Source: Agaricus subrufescens (taxonomy: Eukaryota; Basidiomycota; Agaricomycetes; Agaricales; Agaricaceae). Taken from it: 64,000 nt of DNA. The position numbers were made by a program, and so were the translations under genes. This document shows positions 11,258 to 22,978 of the stretch, in pieces; positions within the stretch are counted from its first letter, which is position 1; each line of letters starts with the position of its first letter. The DNA lies in assembly GCA_029945375.1 (NCBI GenBank), contig CM057063.1:992001-1056000 (forward strand), in the 5' to 3' direction. The notes under the pieces are model-generated. The model searched no databases. It worked only from the letters and a program-made list of their open reading frames with translations, and had not been told where the DNA came from.

Positions 11258-12402
11258 AGTTGAATGGGAATATGGGACTCAGGCCCCCCTAGAAGAGCTT
11301 TTAAACGTGCGATGAGTCGAATGTTTGACAAGTCAAACGGGATATTCTTTCAAATATAGAATGAACTTTTTTACGGTGCGGTCGGCGGTCCAGAGTCGAC
11401 TGATTCTTGAACTAGATCTTCCAGACAGATCCGATTTCCGTGGAAAGAGAGATCGTGAGCTGCCTCTAAAAACAACGGCCTACGGTGATTCTACAATTGT
11501 GTCAACCATGCTAAGCTCCACAATCTGATGAATACATGTTTACCAGAGTGTTAATTATTGGGATAGGAGGAGAAGTGACTTCTCCTTTCTTGAATTGCGG
11601 CCTGGTAGTTGGCGGAGGGCAGGTTTGCACCGGGGTCTTATCTGATAACTACCGCCTCGATCGATAGTCAGCAACTTCCACATGGAGAAATCTCATTTTC
11701 GGCGTTTTTGCGCTTCCTGAATCAGCCAATGAGCCCCCCTGAATATTTATTTCCCACCTCTAATAAAAGCCATGAGAAGACGCTGGTGCGGGCTTGGCAT
11801 GTGCTAGCTGTGTGCGTATGACCCGCGTGGCCACAGTGGGAGAGAGCTTAATTACGGGGGGCAAGATGGCCGGCAGCTATCATGGTAAGCCGATTATACA
11901 CTCCACATCATATCGGGCCCGCCGATGTCAATGGATCTCGGAAATCACGGGGCGGAAGCACTAACAATTTGCATTTCTCAGCGAGAAGCCCGCCCGATGC
12001 ATCTGAGAATAGACCTGATACGTTGACAGTTGTTTGGCGAGTCCGAAGCTGCACCGTTTGTCCTAATGCTTATAGATAAGGTCCTTTTCAAGCGCTGCCA
12101 GTGAAGGTTGAACTAGCTCACATCGATGTGAATATTGCTCTAAAACGTCCGTTCGCTTGACCGCCGGACTGAAGATAAGCCGCCTCGTAGTGATTGAGGA
12201 GCTTTCGGAGCTCTTTCACATTCAGACCTGAACCGAACTGCGCGCAAGAAAACAGCCCCAACCTTGTTGGTAAACGGAGTGTGAATCATCATAAAATGAT
12301 GATACGCGTGGGCGACGTTGGGGTTCGAAAGGGGCTACAACTAATTTATTCTCGCGAGGGACGGCCACGACTTTAATTATATTCAACGTAACTCTCAGAC
12401 TA
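11258..12402. other. Intergenic region between the two NIS synthetase genes
   Basis: This 1.1 kb separates the stop of copy 2 from the start of copy 1 and should carry the promoter of copy 1. No coding frame in it has family resemblance. It contains the palindromic GATA-type element at 11638-11648, listed separately, and weaker GATAA/TTATC cores near 12073-12080 and 12172-12178. Confidence 0.6.
11638..11648. promoter_or_regulatory. Candidate iron-GATA factor site (TTATCTGATAA)
   Basis: The bases TTATCTGATAA form a near-perfect palindrome containing ATCTGATAA, which fits the ATCWGATAA consensus bound by fungal iron-regulatory GATA factors (SreA, Sre1, Sfu1, Urbs1). It lies about 385 bp upstream of the ATG of NIS synthetase copy 1. 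These factors repress siderophore genes when iron is plentiful. A nine-base motif like this is expected about once per 64 kb by chance. At least two other matches occur at less sensible places (18639-18647 and 36250-36258), so position is the only argument in its favour. Confidence 0.4.
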
Positions 12403-14600
12403 TCATACAAGCGTTTTCTCATCTACACCAGTATAATGAATAAGATTAGGGAAGGGGCCGTGCAGGTGCTATGTCATCATTTTAGCAAACATACGAGACA
12501 GGATGAAGGGAACTGATGCTTACGAATCTGTACATGCCGGACATCCTCATCCTCATGAAACATTTCCCGGGGAATGTCTTACGTTCTGGCGACATCCATG
12601 TTGCCCAGAGGGGATGGGACTGCGGGACGGCATCTCGTAAGTTTTTCCTGACAATTTCCCAACCTCTGCCATTGTAATGCAATCCAAGTACCCGGATAAG
12701 CTGCTGGAGGTGGTTGTGAAAGACGGTGTGATACATGCGGGTATAAACATCTTCGAGGTCATCGGCAATGATTGAATGCCCTGAGATAAAGTCCAATTTT
12801 ACGCCGGTTGACTCATAGAGTGTCGGAGGATGAATCCGGAGACCGCCAAAGTCTCTGATGATGAAACCTTTCAATTCCTTAGTCTTGAGGTCGAAACGTG
12901 CAACGCAGTTCTGAGGGTGACATTCAAAGGCAACGCCATTTTTCAGTACTGATGGAAGGAATGCTCTGAACAGAATGGCTACAAATCTGTAGAGCTTCAG
13001 CGTCGGTGGAGTGTTCTTGGGTATGAACTTACTTATCTAGCCATTCTGCTCGTTTGTCTTCTGTATCGAGATTGAAAACGCGAATGACGGCAGGAATGTC
13101 ACCACCTTCGCCAGAATGGCCACTTTCAACAAGTGAGGTGCAAACAATGAGGCGCTCCCCACGCTCCTCGCTTGTGTTTTCGTAACACTCCCGTATAATC
13201 GCCGCGCAATGTTTCGCAATCTCCCCGTTTGGATTGGCATGAACAACACTCGCAAGTTCTTTGGCTACGGTCACGACTTCAGGGTCAAGCTCGAGAGCGG
13301 GTACAACTTGGGATGAAAAGCGTGGCCCGAGATATGCGGACTCCGGTGAGATCGTACGGACCGCAGATGTAAGTTTTATGCCGACACCCAATTTGAGGGA
13401 TAATTCGCGGTAAACATTCGGAACAATGACAGAGCTGAAAAGTATCAGTGGGCAAAAAACACGCCATGATCTCATACACTCACCGTATGCTTTGCTGGGC
13501 ACGAAGATCAACATTGAATTCTCCAGGATAAACTTGAACACCGGAAAACTTTTCTTGGACGTGAGCAGCTTGCAGTTCGTGGATTGGAACGACAACGTGA
13601 CCATCGGGAACGGTCAATGGATGGCCGGCCTTTTGGGTGGCTGCATCCAACAAGGGACGAGTAAGTTCTTCGAAGTTATACGTTATTTTTAAATCTTCTC
13701 TCGGAACTGCAACGAAGCGAAGTTTTGGATTGTAAAGGTCATAGGCTCCTGGCACAAAGTCGGGCAGGGGACTCAAAAAACGACGTGTTTTATGCATCTA
13801 AGATTAGGTCATTAAAGCTCTTTTCTAGCGAAGAACAAACTTGCCGGATGTGTTGGGTGACCTTCGACTATAGACTCCTCCCAGTCTATGCTGGGAGACT
13901 CAAATTGAGGAGCAGGAGGGGGGTTTTCGAATGAATACCCTATGAGAAGTCAATATTGAAGCTGCGATTTGCGAAGATGCAAGACTGACTAGCCCACTTG
14001 ACTGCACTCGCAAACTCTTCCCCGATGTCATCTGCCGTGGCAGCGTCAAGATTCAGGGACTGCGCACACATGTGCCAGATAGTGAGTGGTCCCTTGTTTG
14101 GCGTAAGAGATATCGATTTCTTCAGGCTCCAACCCGGAGCGGTGAGGGTTTTCAATATCGCATTGGAGAGATCTAAATGCTACCATGACCTAAATCAGCG
14201 CCCAACTGCGACGACACGATTTAGAACTAACCAGTGTGCCGTCCAGCCCATTTGTTGGAATAGCAGCAGACAATTCAAATACTAATGGCATCATATCGAA
14301 GGGGTCCAAAAGGCCAATTTCCTTCGCTAGATTGTCCTGTCCGTCATGTTTGAAAACGGGGGTATGGTAGAGAGGAATTATAGCCAGTATATCTGTATCA
14401 CAATACGTATGGTTTGGGAAAACGTCGGGTTTGAGGACGACTGTGAATCCTGTAGCTTCGAAACCCTCGAGGGGGAAGTAGAGGGCTCGGACGATGGATT
14501 CCGTGACAAGACACGAGAGCAGGCGGACAGTACTAGCCAAAGCAGCACGCTGGTCGGGAGGTAGAGCACGAGCACCTCTAGTAAAGGTAGACAGAGACAT
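12403..14600 (-). CDS. IucA/IucC-family NIS siderophore synthetase, copy 2
   Basis: Exons are 14232-14600, 13990-14179, 13845-13939, 13484-13797, 13033-13434, 12524-12986 and 12403-12468 (632 residues). The same motifs occur as in copy 1: GHPTHP (residues 213-218) followed by HKTR, which keeps the Lys, then PIHELQ, TSAVRTIS, ECHPQN (His480) and IRDFGG (Arg501/Asp502). Exons of exactly 95 and 463 nt occur in both genes, a clear sign of tandem duplication. The two differ in one extra intron in the first coding block (14180-14231). The intron 13798-13844 uses a GC donor. An in-frame ATG at 14687 would add 29 residues; MSLSTFT was preferred for its better match to the length of copy 1. The start faces the divergent ABCC transporter. 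Substrate and product are unknown. Confidence 0.9.
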
Positions 14601-15012
14601 GGTCAGGGTCAGGGAGATTGGACGAAAGGATGTAGTTAGAGTCAGCGAACTATGAGGTCCATGATTAAAGTGATATTCAGATCGCATCCATTTTGGGAAA
14701 ACTGTCCACTTTTCACACTGCGCTCGTCATGAGCCGTGAGATCGGGAGATCGAAACTCCCAGAGGTGGCTTGCGAATCAAGCGCACCACCACCGCTCCCA
14801 ATCAAGTTTCGACTTCCTGTCCGAGCTCGATATGTTCTCCAAATGGAACTGAACCATGGGAAGAATTTCAACCATCAAGTTCTCAGCATCCTCTGCTTTT
14901 TTTTTTTCCTTCTCCCCTGAGATCCATACGCCGATGACTATCCTAAGCGTCCGGTTTCTGGTCGGACTTATGAGCCGCTGGAAATCGATTCTGGGTCTTC
15001 TGTATCTTCCCA
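14601..15012. promoter_or_regulatory. Shared divergent promoter region of NIS copy 2 and the ABCC transporter
   Basis: These 412 bp separate two divergently read start codons, so one region probably drives both genes. It contains a 13-T pyrimidine tract around 14897-14910 and no coding frame with resemblance. I looked for the ATCWGATAA iron motif here and did not find it; only bare GATA cores are present. Confidence 0.5.
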
Positions 15013-18000
15013 ATGTCCAAGGAACGAGAGAGCTCTGAGAAACCTGTTTCCGTCGAGGAGACTAAGCAACCTCAAGTCGAGCTCGACCAAGGCAAGGAAC
15101 TCGTCCGGTATCGTACACGGTGGTGGCAGTTATGGTACGGCTATCGCTCTTCTCAAGGCCTGCGCAGTTTGAACTGGGCATTCATACAGGATTCCCAAAG
15201 ATCCACCGCCGCCTCCTCCAACCACTCTTGACAGTGCACCTGTGAGCTCGACCCATTTCATTTTGTCTTCACTCTACCTCATATCCACGAAGGTCATTCC
15301 TCTTGCCTACGCGAATATATTCTCGGTCTTTACATATACTTGGGTCACTCCGATGATGGTACAGTCCTGCTCCGCATACTCAATTTCCTTCGAGTCAGCT
15401 CAAGTGTGTCATCAGAACCTAGGCTATCAACGGACTTTACAGGTATCTGACCTATGGGCTGTGGATCCATCGCGTTCAGCAAGGACGCTGTCCACAAAGC
15501 TAGACGAAGCGCTGCAGAAGAGGGTAGAGTCAGCGCATGAATGGAACGAAGGTCTCAGGAATGGAAGCGTTAGGCCCAGTATGCTACGTAGAGCTCTGTG
15601 GTGCTTGTATTCTCTTTCCGGTGGCCGAGGATTTTCGGAAAGATATTCCGTGCATGAAGCTGAGTGGAGAGAGAACACTGGGATAAAAAAACCCAGTTTA
15701 ACTTGGGCGATGAATGACACCTTTGGTCGATTCTTCTGGAGCGGAGGTGTTCTCAAGGTACGTGAATATGACCCTAGGAACACATCGAAATGAATGGCTC
15801 ACAAACAACAGGTTATCAGTGACATATCTTCACTCATGAGCCCACTCCTGGTCAAAGTGAGTCCCTGGCAAGTTCTGTTTTACCACGCATCGTTCTTATG
15901 ACTACCTAGGCAATTATCAATTTCACTAAGGAAAGGGAGGCCGTCAAGGCTCGGGGAGAAGAAGCACCCAGTGTAGGGCGTGGAATTGGAATGGCGATCG
16001 GCCTCTTTTGTCTCATCATATTCACCAGCGTCCTGCAACATCAAGTATGTGTCTTGTCTTGGAATCCTCATGCATTCTCACGTCTTTAGTTCTTTTGGCG
16101 TTCTATGTTTACGGGTATCCTATCAAGGACCGCCCTTACAAGCTCGATTTACCAGCGAGGGGTTAGATTGACTGGAAAATCAAGAGTCAATTTGCCTAAT
16201 AGCAAGCTTATGAGCCATATATCAACAGATGTATGTGGTATCAGCCTTCTCTGATTTCAAAGTTTGACAATATTCAGGTCAGCAGGATAGATGCCGCTGC
16301 GCAATGGTTTGTAAGTATGTTATATAACCTATCAATTCCTGATTTAATGGACATTCTCCTATAAATAGCATGCAGGTACGCTCAAAAGACAGTTATTCGC
16401 TGGCATTTAACTCATTGTACCTAGCGTGGACGGCTCCAATCCAAGTTGTGGTTTGTTTAATGATACTTGTGGCACAGGTAACTGGTACCTTTCATGTCAA
16501 CTGCATTGGTTTGACATTATCGCAGCTGGGACCCGCTGCCTTGACAGGCTTTGCTTTCTTCCTTTTGATGGCACCGATCTCATCTTTGATAGCCTCACGC
16601 CAATTTAAAATTCGTGGGCGATCTATGAAACTTACCGATCAACGATCGAAAGTTCTTCTCGAAGTACTTAGTAGGTCTACTAACCTGTTTGGCTGATCAA
16701 TGCCCCTGATCTCATCTTACAGGTGGCATGCGTGTCGTAAAATACTTCTCCTTCGAGATCCCGTTTCTGAAAAGTGAGGCACCTTATACAATAAACCGAT
16801 AAATTCGAAATCTGAACGGTTCTCAGGAATAAATGAAATACGTGTCAAGGAACTCCAGGGAGTGAGAAAGATTTGCCATTCTCAATCGATCAGGTAAGGA
16901 AGATAATGGTATTATTTCGAGATTTTTTTTGACGCTGTGAGCAGTGTTGCATTCGCCTACTCAACGCCTACTCTGGCTGCCACACTTTCTCTATTAGTTT
17001 ACACCAAGATCAACCCTGATTTTGATGTTGCTTTAGTATTCACGTCGCTCAGTCTTTTCCAGTTGCTTCGCCAGCCTATGATGCTTCTTCCTCGAGCTTT
17101 GTCAGCAATCACAGATTCGAAAAATGCGTTCGGAAGACTCAGTGGGTTATTCCAGGCCGAGTTGATGCCCGAGAATACATTTATCATTGAAGAAGATCAA
17201 GAACCTGCACTGGTCGTTCAGGACGCCAATTTTGAATGGGAAGAAACCCAGGGAGGCGGGCCCACTGATAAATTGTTCCAAGTTCAGAACATCACAATGC
17301 AAGTCAAGCGAGGAAGCTTGACGGCTATCATCGGACGAGTTGGGTCGGGGAAGTCGAGTCTGTTGCAGGGTTTGATAGGTGACATGCGCTTGATCTCAGG
17401 CCATGTGTCGTTTGGTGGTCAAGTTGCGTATTGTCCTCAGGTAGCGTGGATCCAGAATGCAAGTCTAGTAAGTGAGACCGCTATTGCTTATTCGCTCTAT
17501 TGATGTCCGATCAAGAGAGAAAATATCTTGTTTGGACGACCGTTCGACGAAGATTTCTATTGGAAGGTCATTGATGACGCCTGTCTTTTACCGGATTTGC
17601 AGCTCCTAGCAGACGGCGATTTGACCGAGGTATGTTACAATATCCTAGCCTTCCTGATTCACTAATATGTATTTTTAGATTGGAGAGAAGGGGATCAATC
17701 TGAGTGGAGGCCAAAAGCAACGTGTAAGCATCTCAAGATCCTTTCCTTCGCTTGAGATGACACCAGATAGATCAATATTGCGCGAGCACTCTATTCTGAG
17801 GCCGAAATTTTGATCCTCGATGATCCTCTTTCCGCTGGTAGGAAGACACTACATACCTGATCAAGACATGGTAAACTTACTTAGCATCTAGTCGACGCTC
17901 ATGTTGGGAGGTCTCTCTTTCACAACGCAATTCTAGAATCAGTTCGCGCCCGAGGAAAGACCGTAATATTGGTCACCCACGCTCTACATTTCATTTCCTA

Positions 18001-21000
18001 TTGTGATGAAATCTTCCTGATGGAGAATGGTTGCATCAAAGAACAAGGGCGTTACCGAGATCTCACTGAACAGAATGGCGAAGTCGCGCGACTGGCTGCC
18101 GCATTTGGAGGTGGTGCGAACGACTCTGATTCCGATACCGACAAGAGTTCCACCACTTTCGAGGAAGATTCCATAGATCAAGAGAAAGGACGGTCCAAGG
18201 AGTACCAGCAGGCCGGAGCTGGGACGGGAAAACTAATAGGGCGTTTAATCGTTAAGGAGAAGCGTACGACAGGTTCAGTCTCCGCCAAAGGTGGGACTTC
18301 ACTTATCCAACTTCACGAGCCTCGCTGATGATATTGTCAGTCTACTGGAAGTATCTAACCGCTGGTCGTGGTTTCGTGACTGTACCGTTGCTTCTTCTTT
18401 CAATACTCTTCATGCAGGGAAGCCAAATTATGAATGCGTACACTCTTGTATGGTGGCAAGCAAAGTGAATATCGGCCTTGGTCTATCTTGCTCAATTTCT
18501 TCTCTAAACCCTACTTTCTAGTTCACTTGATCGTCCTTTCTCCTTCTATCAGGGCCTTTATGCTGGCTTGGGTATCTCCCAGGCGGTCTTCACATTCGCA
18601 TTGTATGTTATGTAAATTTTTTCAGCTCTTACCGATGCTTATCTGATTGCAGGGGTATTGTCATGGACACTCTATCCTGGTTGGTCTCCGGAAACTTGCA
18701 TCATGAAGCCATAAGAAACATTGTTCATGCGCCTATGTCATTTTTTGATACAACAGTCGGTATACTCTCGACCCAGTATCAACGATATCCTGATCTTTAT
18801 ATGAACAGCCGCTGGGCCGTATAATGGGAATTTTTGGAAAAGACATTGACTGTAAGGGATCACAGATAACAAGTGATGCATCGTTCTAATCTTTTAATTT
18901 TAGTAATTGATAACCAGCTGCCCAGTATGTTCCATACGATTCGAAAGATCGTGTTCGCTGACATTCGCATTCAGTATCCCTCAGGCTTCGTAAGTGTACA
19001 GGCTGTAAACTGGATTGCAGAAATCTAAGCATAATTTCCAGTTACGTTGACATTTTCTAGTGTCATTGGTTCTGTGGTCATTATCACTGTCATGGAACAC
19101 TATTTCGGTAAGTTCTCCAGTTCCAAGAGGTCGACTGCTGAAGCCCATGCACTTATGTACAGTCATTGTTGTCATTGTTGTCGCGTTTGGATATCAATAC
19201 TTCCAGTCGTACTACCGTGCTGGTGCTAGAGAAGTTAAGAGATTGGGTTTGTTTTCCTACCCGCAGCCAGGTTCTATTTCTGATGGCCTTTATAGATGCG
19301 ATGCTTCGCTCCATTCTCTACGCCCATTTCTCAGAATCTCTGACAGGTATTTATTCATGACGTGCAACTCGAGTCAATGAAGTAATGTTTGTATTTCAAG
19401 GCCTTTCGACTATACGAAGTTATCGCGAGACTCCGAGGTTCTTGCGGGAGAATAAATATTACCTTGACCTTGAAAATCGCGCTCTGTTCTTGGTCGTGAC
19501 TAACCAGCGGTAGGTACCTACGCTGTTGACGACAAAAATATCCTGGTTCCTGAGCATCTATAGGTGGTTGGCCGTCCGTCTTGACTTTTGTGGCGCAATC
19601 CTGGTACTTGCTGTAAGTGTAGAAACTAGAGTGTGATCATGATGACTAAATTTCTCTCTAGGTTGCGATCTTCGCTGTTGTTGGAACCTCCGCAATCAGT
19701 CCTGCACAAGTCGGTCTTGTCTTGACATATACAAGTACGTTTGCAGTGCTTATATTTGACATATCATTGACTTGCAAATCATAGCGACGTTGACACAGTC
19801 ATGTGGCCTCCTTACCCGACAGAGCGCTGATGTTGAGGTAATAATCGTTTTGAGTCCTGTATCCCTATGCTAACAGTGAAAGTAGAACTACATGAATTCC
19901 GTTGAGCGAGGTATGGTCAACTGGATTGGCGACAATGTTTGCAACTCACATTTTTCAAACAAATAGTTGTACAATATAGTCGCAAGGATACGATCGAACA
20001 AGAAGCAGCTCACGAGGTACCAGCCAGCAAACCCCCCAAAGATTGGCCACAGCACGGCTCGGTAGTATTCAAAGATGTATCTATGAGCTATAGACCTGGC
20101 CTTCCCAATGTCTTCCATGACATTTCACTATCCATCAAAGGGGGTGAAAAAATTGGCGTTGTCGGACGCACAGGGGCCGGAAAATCATCACTGGCTTTGA
20201 CCCTGCTTCGTATTGTTGAATATTCAGGACAAATTCTGATTGACGGGTGCGTGGAGATTCAGCCCAAGAGCTCGAGCAAAAAATAACGCTCATGTGCAAA
20301 CTAGGGTTGACATAGGCAAAATAGGCCTTCGTGACCTTCGAACAAAATTGTCTATCATCCCTCAAGACGTGAGCTCTTAACAGATCACCGATTTTCGATC
20401 TTGTTACTGATTCTTGTTGATAGCCATTATTATTCAGCGGAACTGTTAGAGCAGCTTTAGATCCTTTCGAAGCTTTTGATGATGCTCGACTTTGGGACGC
20501 ACTCCGGCGGGCTTCTCTTCTGAACACAGATGATATGAAACGCGAAGTCCAAACACCCATCACTTTGGATACGATAATTGAACCCGAAGGAGCGAACTTG
20601 AGTGCAGGTGAAAGATCTTTGCTTAGCTTGGCTCGTGCTCTTGTCAGAGACTCCAAAATCGTCATCCTCGACGAGGCTACGTAAGTGATTTGATATTCTT
20701 GAAAGACCCGCTCTGATGGCCCTTCCCCTCCTTGTACACTAGTGCATCCGTCGATCTGGATACAGATAGGATAATCCAGCACACGATTGCCACAGAATTC
20801 CGCGACCGCACACTCTTATGTATTGCCCGTAAGCAAATTTCTCGCCCTTAGGCCGATGTGATTGCTTACAAAATCGTTAAGACCGTTTACGCACGATTCT
20901 TAATTATGACCGCATCCTTGTTCTAGATGCCGGTCGTGTCGCGGTCAGTAATAATGTGAACTACTAGCAGGAAACATCTCTGATGCTATATTCGAACAGG

Positions 21001-21113
21001 AATTCGACGCACCCGAAACGCTATTCCAGAAAGAGACAGGCATTTTCCGCAGTCTTTGCGAACAAAGTAATATCACGTTAGAAGACATTGAGGACAGTAA
21101 ATTGGGGAAGTGA
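15013..21113 (+). CDS. ABCC-type full transporter, YOR1-like
   Basis: I could join 38 exons with consistent phases into one intact frame of 1388 residues. First exons are 15013-15134, 15190-15241, 15293-15358 and 15416-15757; the last is 21000-21113. The N-terminus has [14 protein letters not shown] and [16 protein letters not shown] as in fungal Yor1-like exporters, with no MRP1-type TMD0. Two membrane domains alternate with two nucleotide-binding domains. NBD1 has Walker [10 protein letters not shown] (about residue 550), signature LSGGQKQR, Walker B ILILDDP and the H-loop THALHF. NBD2 has Walker [10 protein letters not shown] (about 1168), a degenerate signature [15 protein letters not shown] and AHRL. 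Such proteins export organic anions or drugs at the plasma or vacuolar membrane. Being divergent to an NIS synthetase makes siderophore export or storage a reasonable but unproven job. Exons of 7 nt (16369-16375), 15 nt (18975-18989), 21 nt and 25 nt are needed. Confidence 0.93.
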
Positions 21114-21673
21114 AGAATGGATCATAAATCCATATTTTGTATAAATAAGAGTGCCCGAGAGGTTGCGTACATCTCTTGGACATTAATTAAACTCGTGTAC
21201 CTCCAATTTGTAATAAATAGATGTTCGAGTTGTCGAACAATAGTCGAAGATATGTATTCCTTTTTCTTTATTGGATGTGAATTCAACAACGTCTGGCCGT
21301 GGACGGAGCCACAGAACATGCGAAGGCAGCATTGAAAATCTTTGTTTTCAAACGTCGGGGGACTGTATCGAGTTAAGTGGAACTACAAGTTCTTCCGCTG
21401 AGATTCAAAGTTACTAGAGTTGTTCCGGGAGAGTTGTAGTTAGATTCACAAAATCATAACGACGAGAGTCGTCAGTGTAGGTGAGAAGATTAGAAGAAAT
21501 GAATGAGTGATATTGCTGCAATGATATTCTCGAATGTAACAAGGAGTGTGCTTTAAGCGAATAACGACGATTAACGATTACTAAGGAGATGTCAACAACA
21601 GTGGGATACATACAAGGGCGACACACACATCCTCGGGCCCTCAAACTAATTTGGCACTGGGGTTTCGAGGCGA
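21114..21673. other. Intergenic, convergent 3' ends
   Basis: This 560 bp lies between the 3' ends of the ABCC transporter and the Ser-rich gene. It is AT-rich and holds no frame, repeat or RNA gene I can support. If the Ser-rich protein is spliced once more near its end, its last exon would extend into this region. Confidence 0.5.
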
Positions 21674-22757
21674 CTATAAGAGTAGCATAAGCCTAGATGA
21701 GGCGATGAAGACTGGGATAACACGTACTGCACGCTTGTTGAGACTCGGGATTTCCATTGATTGACTATATGCATGCCTTATACAAGGCACGCTTATAGAA
21801 CGGGGTGTTTCCCGGTCTTCGTTGTCCTCTTCTGCGATAATGTACAATTCTCGAGAGGACTTGGATGCAGTGGAACTATTCAGATGGGAGGAAGAGATCG
21901 AACTCCTCCGTTCCGAACGAGGTGGTGACGCAAGCAAAGACAAGAGCTCATCGAATTGCGGGGATGTTAAATCCAGCTCTCCAAATCTTTCACGACGATT
22001 ATCAGGAACCACAGTACTAGGTAGCCCGAGGCCGACGAGATCATAACAAGCCTGACTAGGGCGTAAAGGGTAGCCAACGTAAAGGACGCCGACAAAGTCA
22101 TCTGGAAGATCCTCTTCATCGGTATCGTCGAAAGGAGAGTTTGGGCTTGGAACCTCGAAATCGGGTGACGGCGGAAAGAAAAACCGACCGGAGGACGATG
22201 AGGATGATGATGATGAGACGTCGTCATGGTCGGTAGAACAAGCCTGGAAGGACACTGAGCCGGGTATAGTCAGGCTTAGGGAGTATACTCACTAATGGGC
22301 TGTTGGCAAGATCGCCGAGACTTTCCCCAGATACTATCCTCCTTCCGGCAGCTGTTGAAAAACCATCGATGCATAGACCTTGGGTCGCCCAGCTCGGAGA
22401 GGCGTGAAGAAGTTCAGGCCTTGGCTGTTGAATTGAAGGGCTGTCTGAAATTCTATTCAATCGACTTGGGGGTGAGAAAGTCGGTAAATAAGAATTATCC
22501 TGAGTGGCCTGAATAGTGGCCGCGGGAGTCTAATACACACACATTAGGGACATCAGTTAAATCGTCAGAAGTGAATAGCACACCGTGGAAGAAAACGCGC
22601 CTGCACAAGATGAAGTATCAGCGAATTGAAAATAACCCAAACGATCTTTTGCTTCATGAGGTAGTTTTTGGAGATTTACATCGCCCGTTTCGTCATCGAT
22701 TTGCAGGTCTTTCGAGGACGATGATCGAAATTCAATAGAAACACGCGAGAATATCAT
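21674..22757 (-). CDS. Ser-rich protein of unknown function
   Basis: Proposed exons are 22584-22757, 22293-22529 and 21674-22243 (326 residues). I do not recognise it. The first 60 residues are mixed, the middle is Pro/Ser-rich, and an uninterrupted block of nine serines precedes an acidic run (DDTDEEDLPDD) and a short hydrophobic, aromatic segment (VGVLYVGYPLRPSQACYDL). The C-terminal half is Ser/Arg-rich and probably disordered, with many possible phosphorylation sites. No signal peptide or membrane span is clear. Another short intron near the end (GTACGT at about 21738) would change the C-terminus, but it would be only about 36 nt. It lies beside the cyanase gene, both on the minus strand. 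Confidence 0.5.
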
Positions 22758-22978
22758 TATCCAGCAATGTTCAAAAGAGAGGATGAGTTAAAGGCTTAAG
22801 TGTTTGGATTCGTGACGCTCAACGTCAACCGGCATTGAACTGTCTGCTCGCATTTATAGTTTTCTGAACAGGGGGACCGCAAACATTTAGACTCAGACTG
22901 ATTACAAGGCAACAATTGGCGTGTAGTGAACTAGAATTGTTGATCACAAAGTTCAGCTTGTTTAACATGCAAGTACCA

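Noticed and set aside
9067..14600. Possible pseudogenes: both NIS synthetase regions show stops in every long frame.
   Set aside because: Each stop falls in an intron with proper donor and acceptor, and the joined exons give full-length proteins with all family motifs.
18639..18647. Second iron-GATA consensus match (TTATCTGAT) in the cluster.
   Set aside because: It overlaps the 3' part of an intron of the ABCC gene, so promoter function is unlikely; a chance match.
15013..21113. Possible broken ABC transporter because open frames are very short.
   Set aside because: All 38 exons join in phase to 1388 residues with two complete nucleotide-binding domains; the short frames are due to dense introns.
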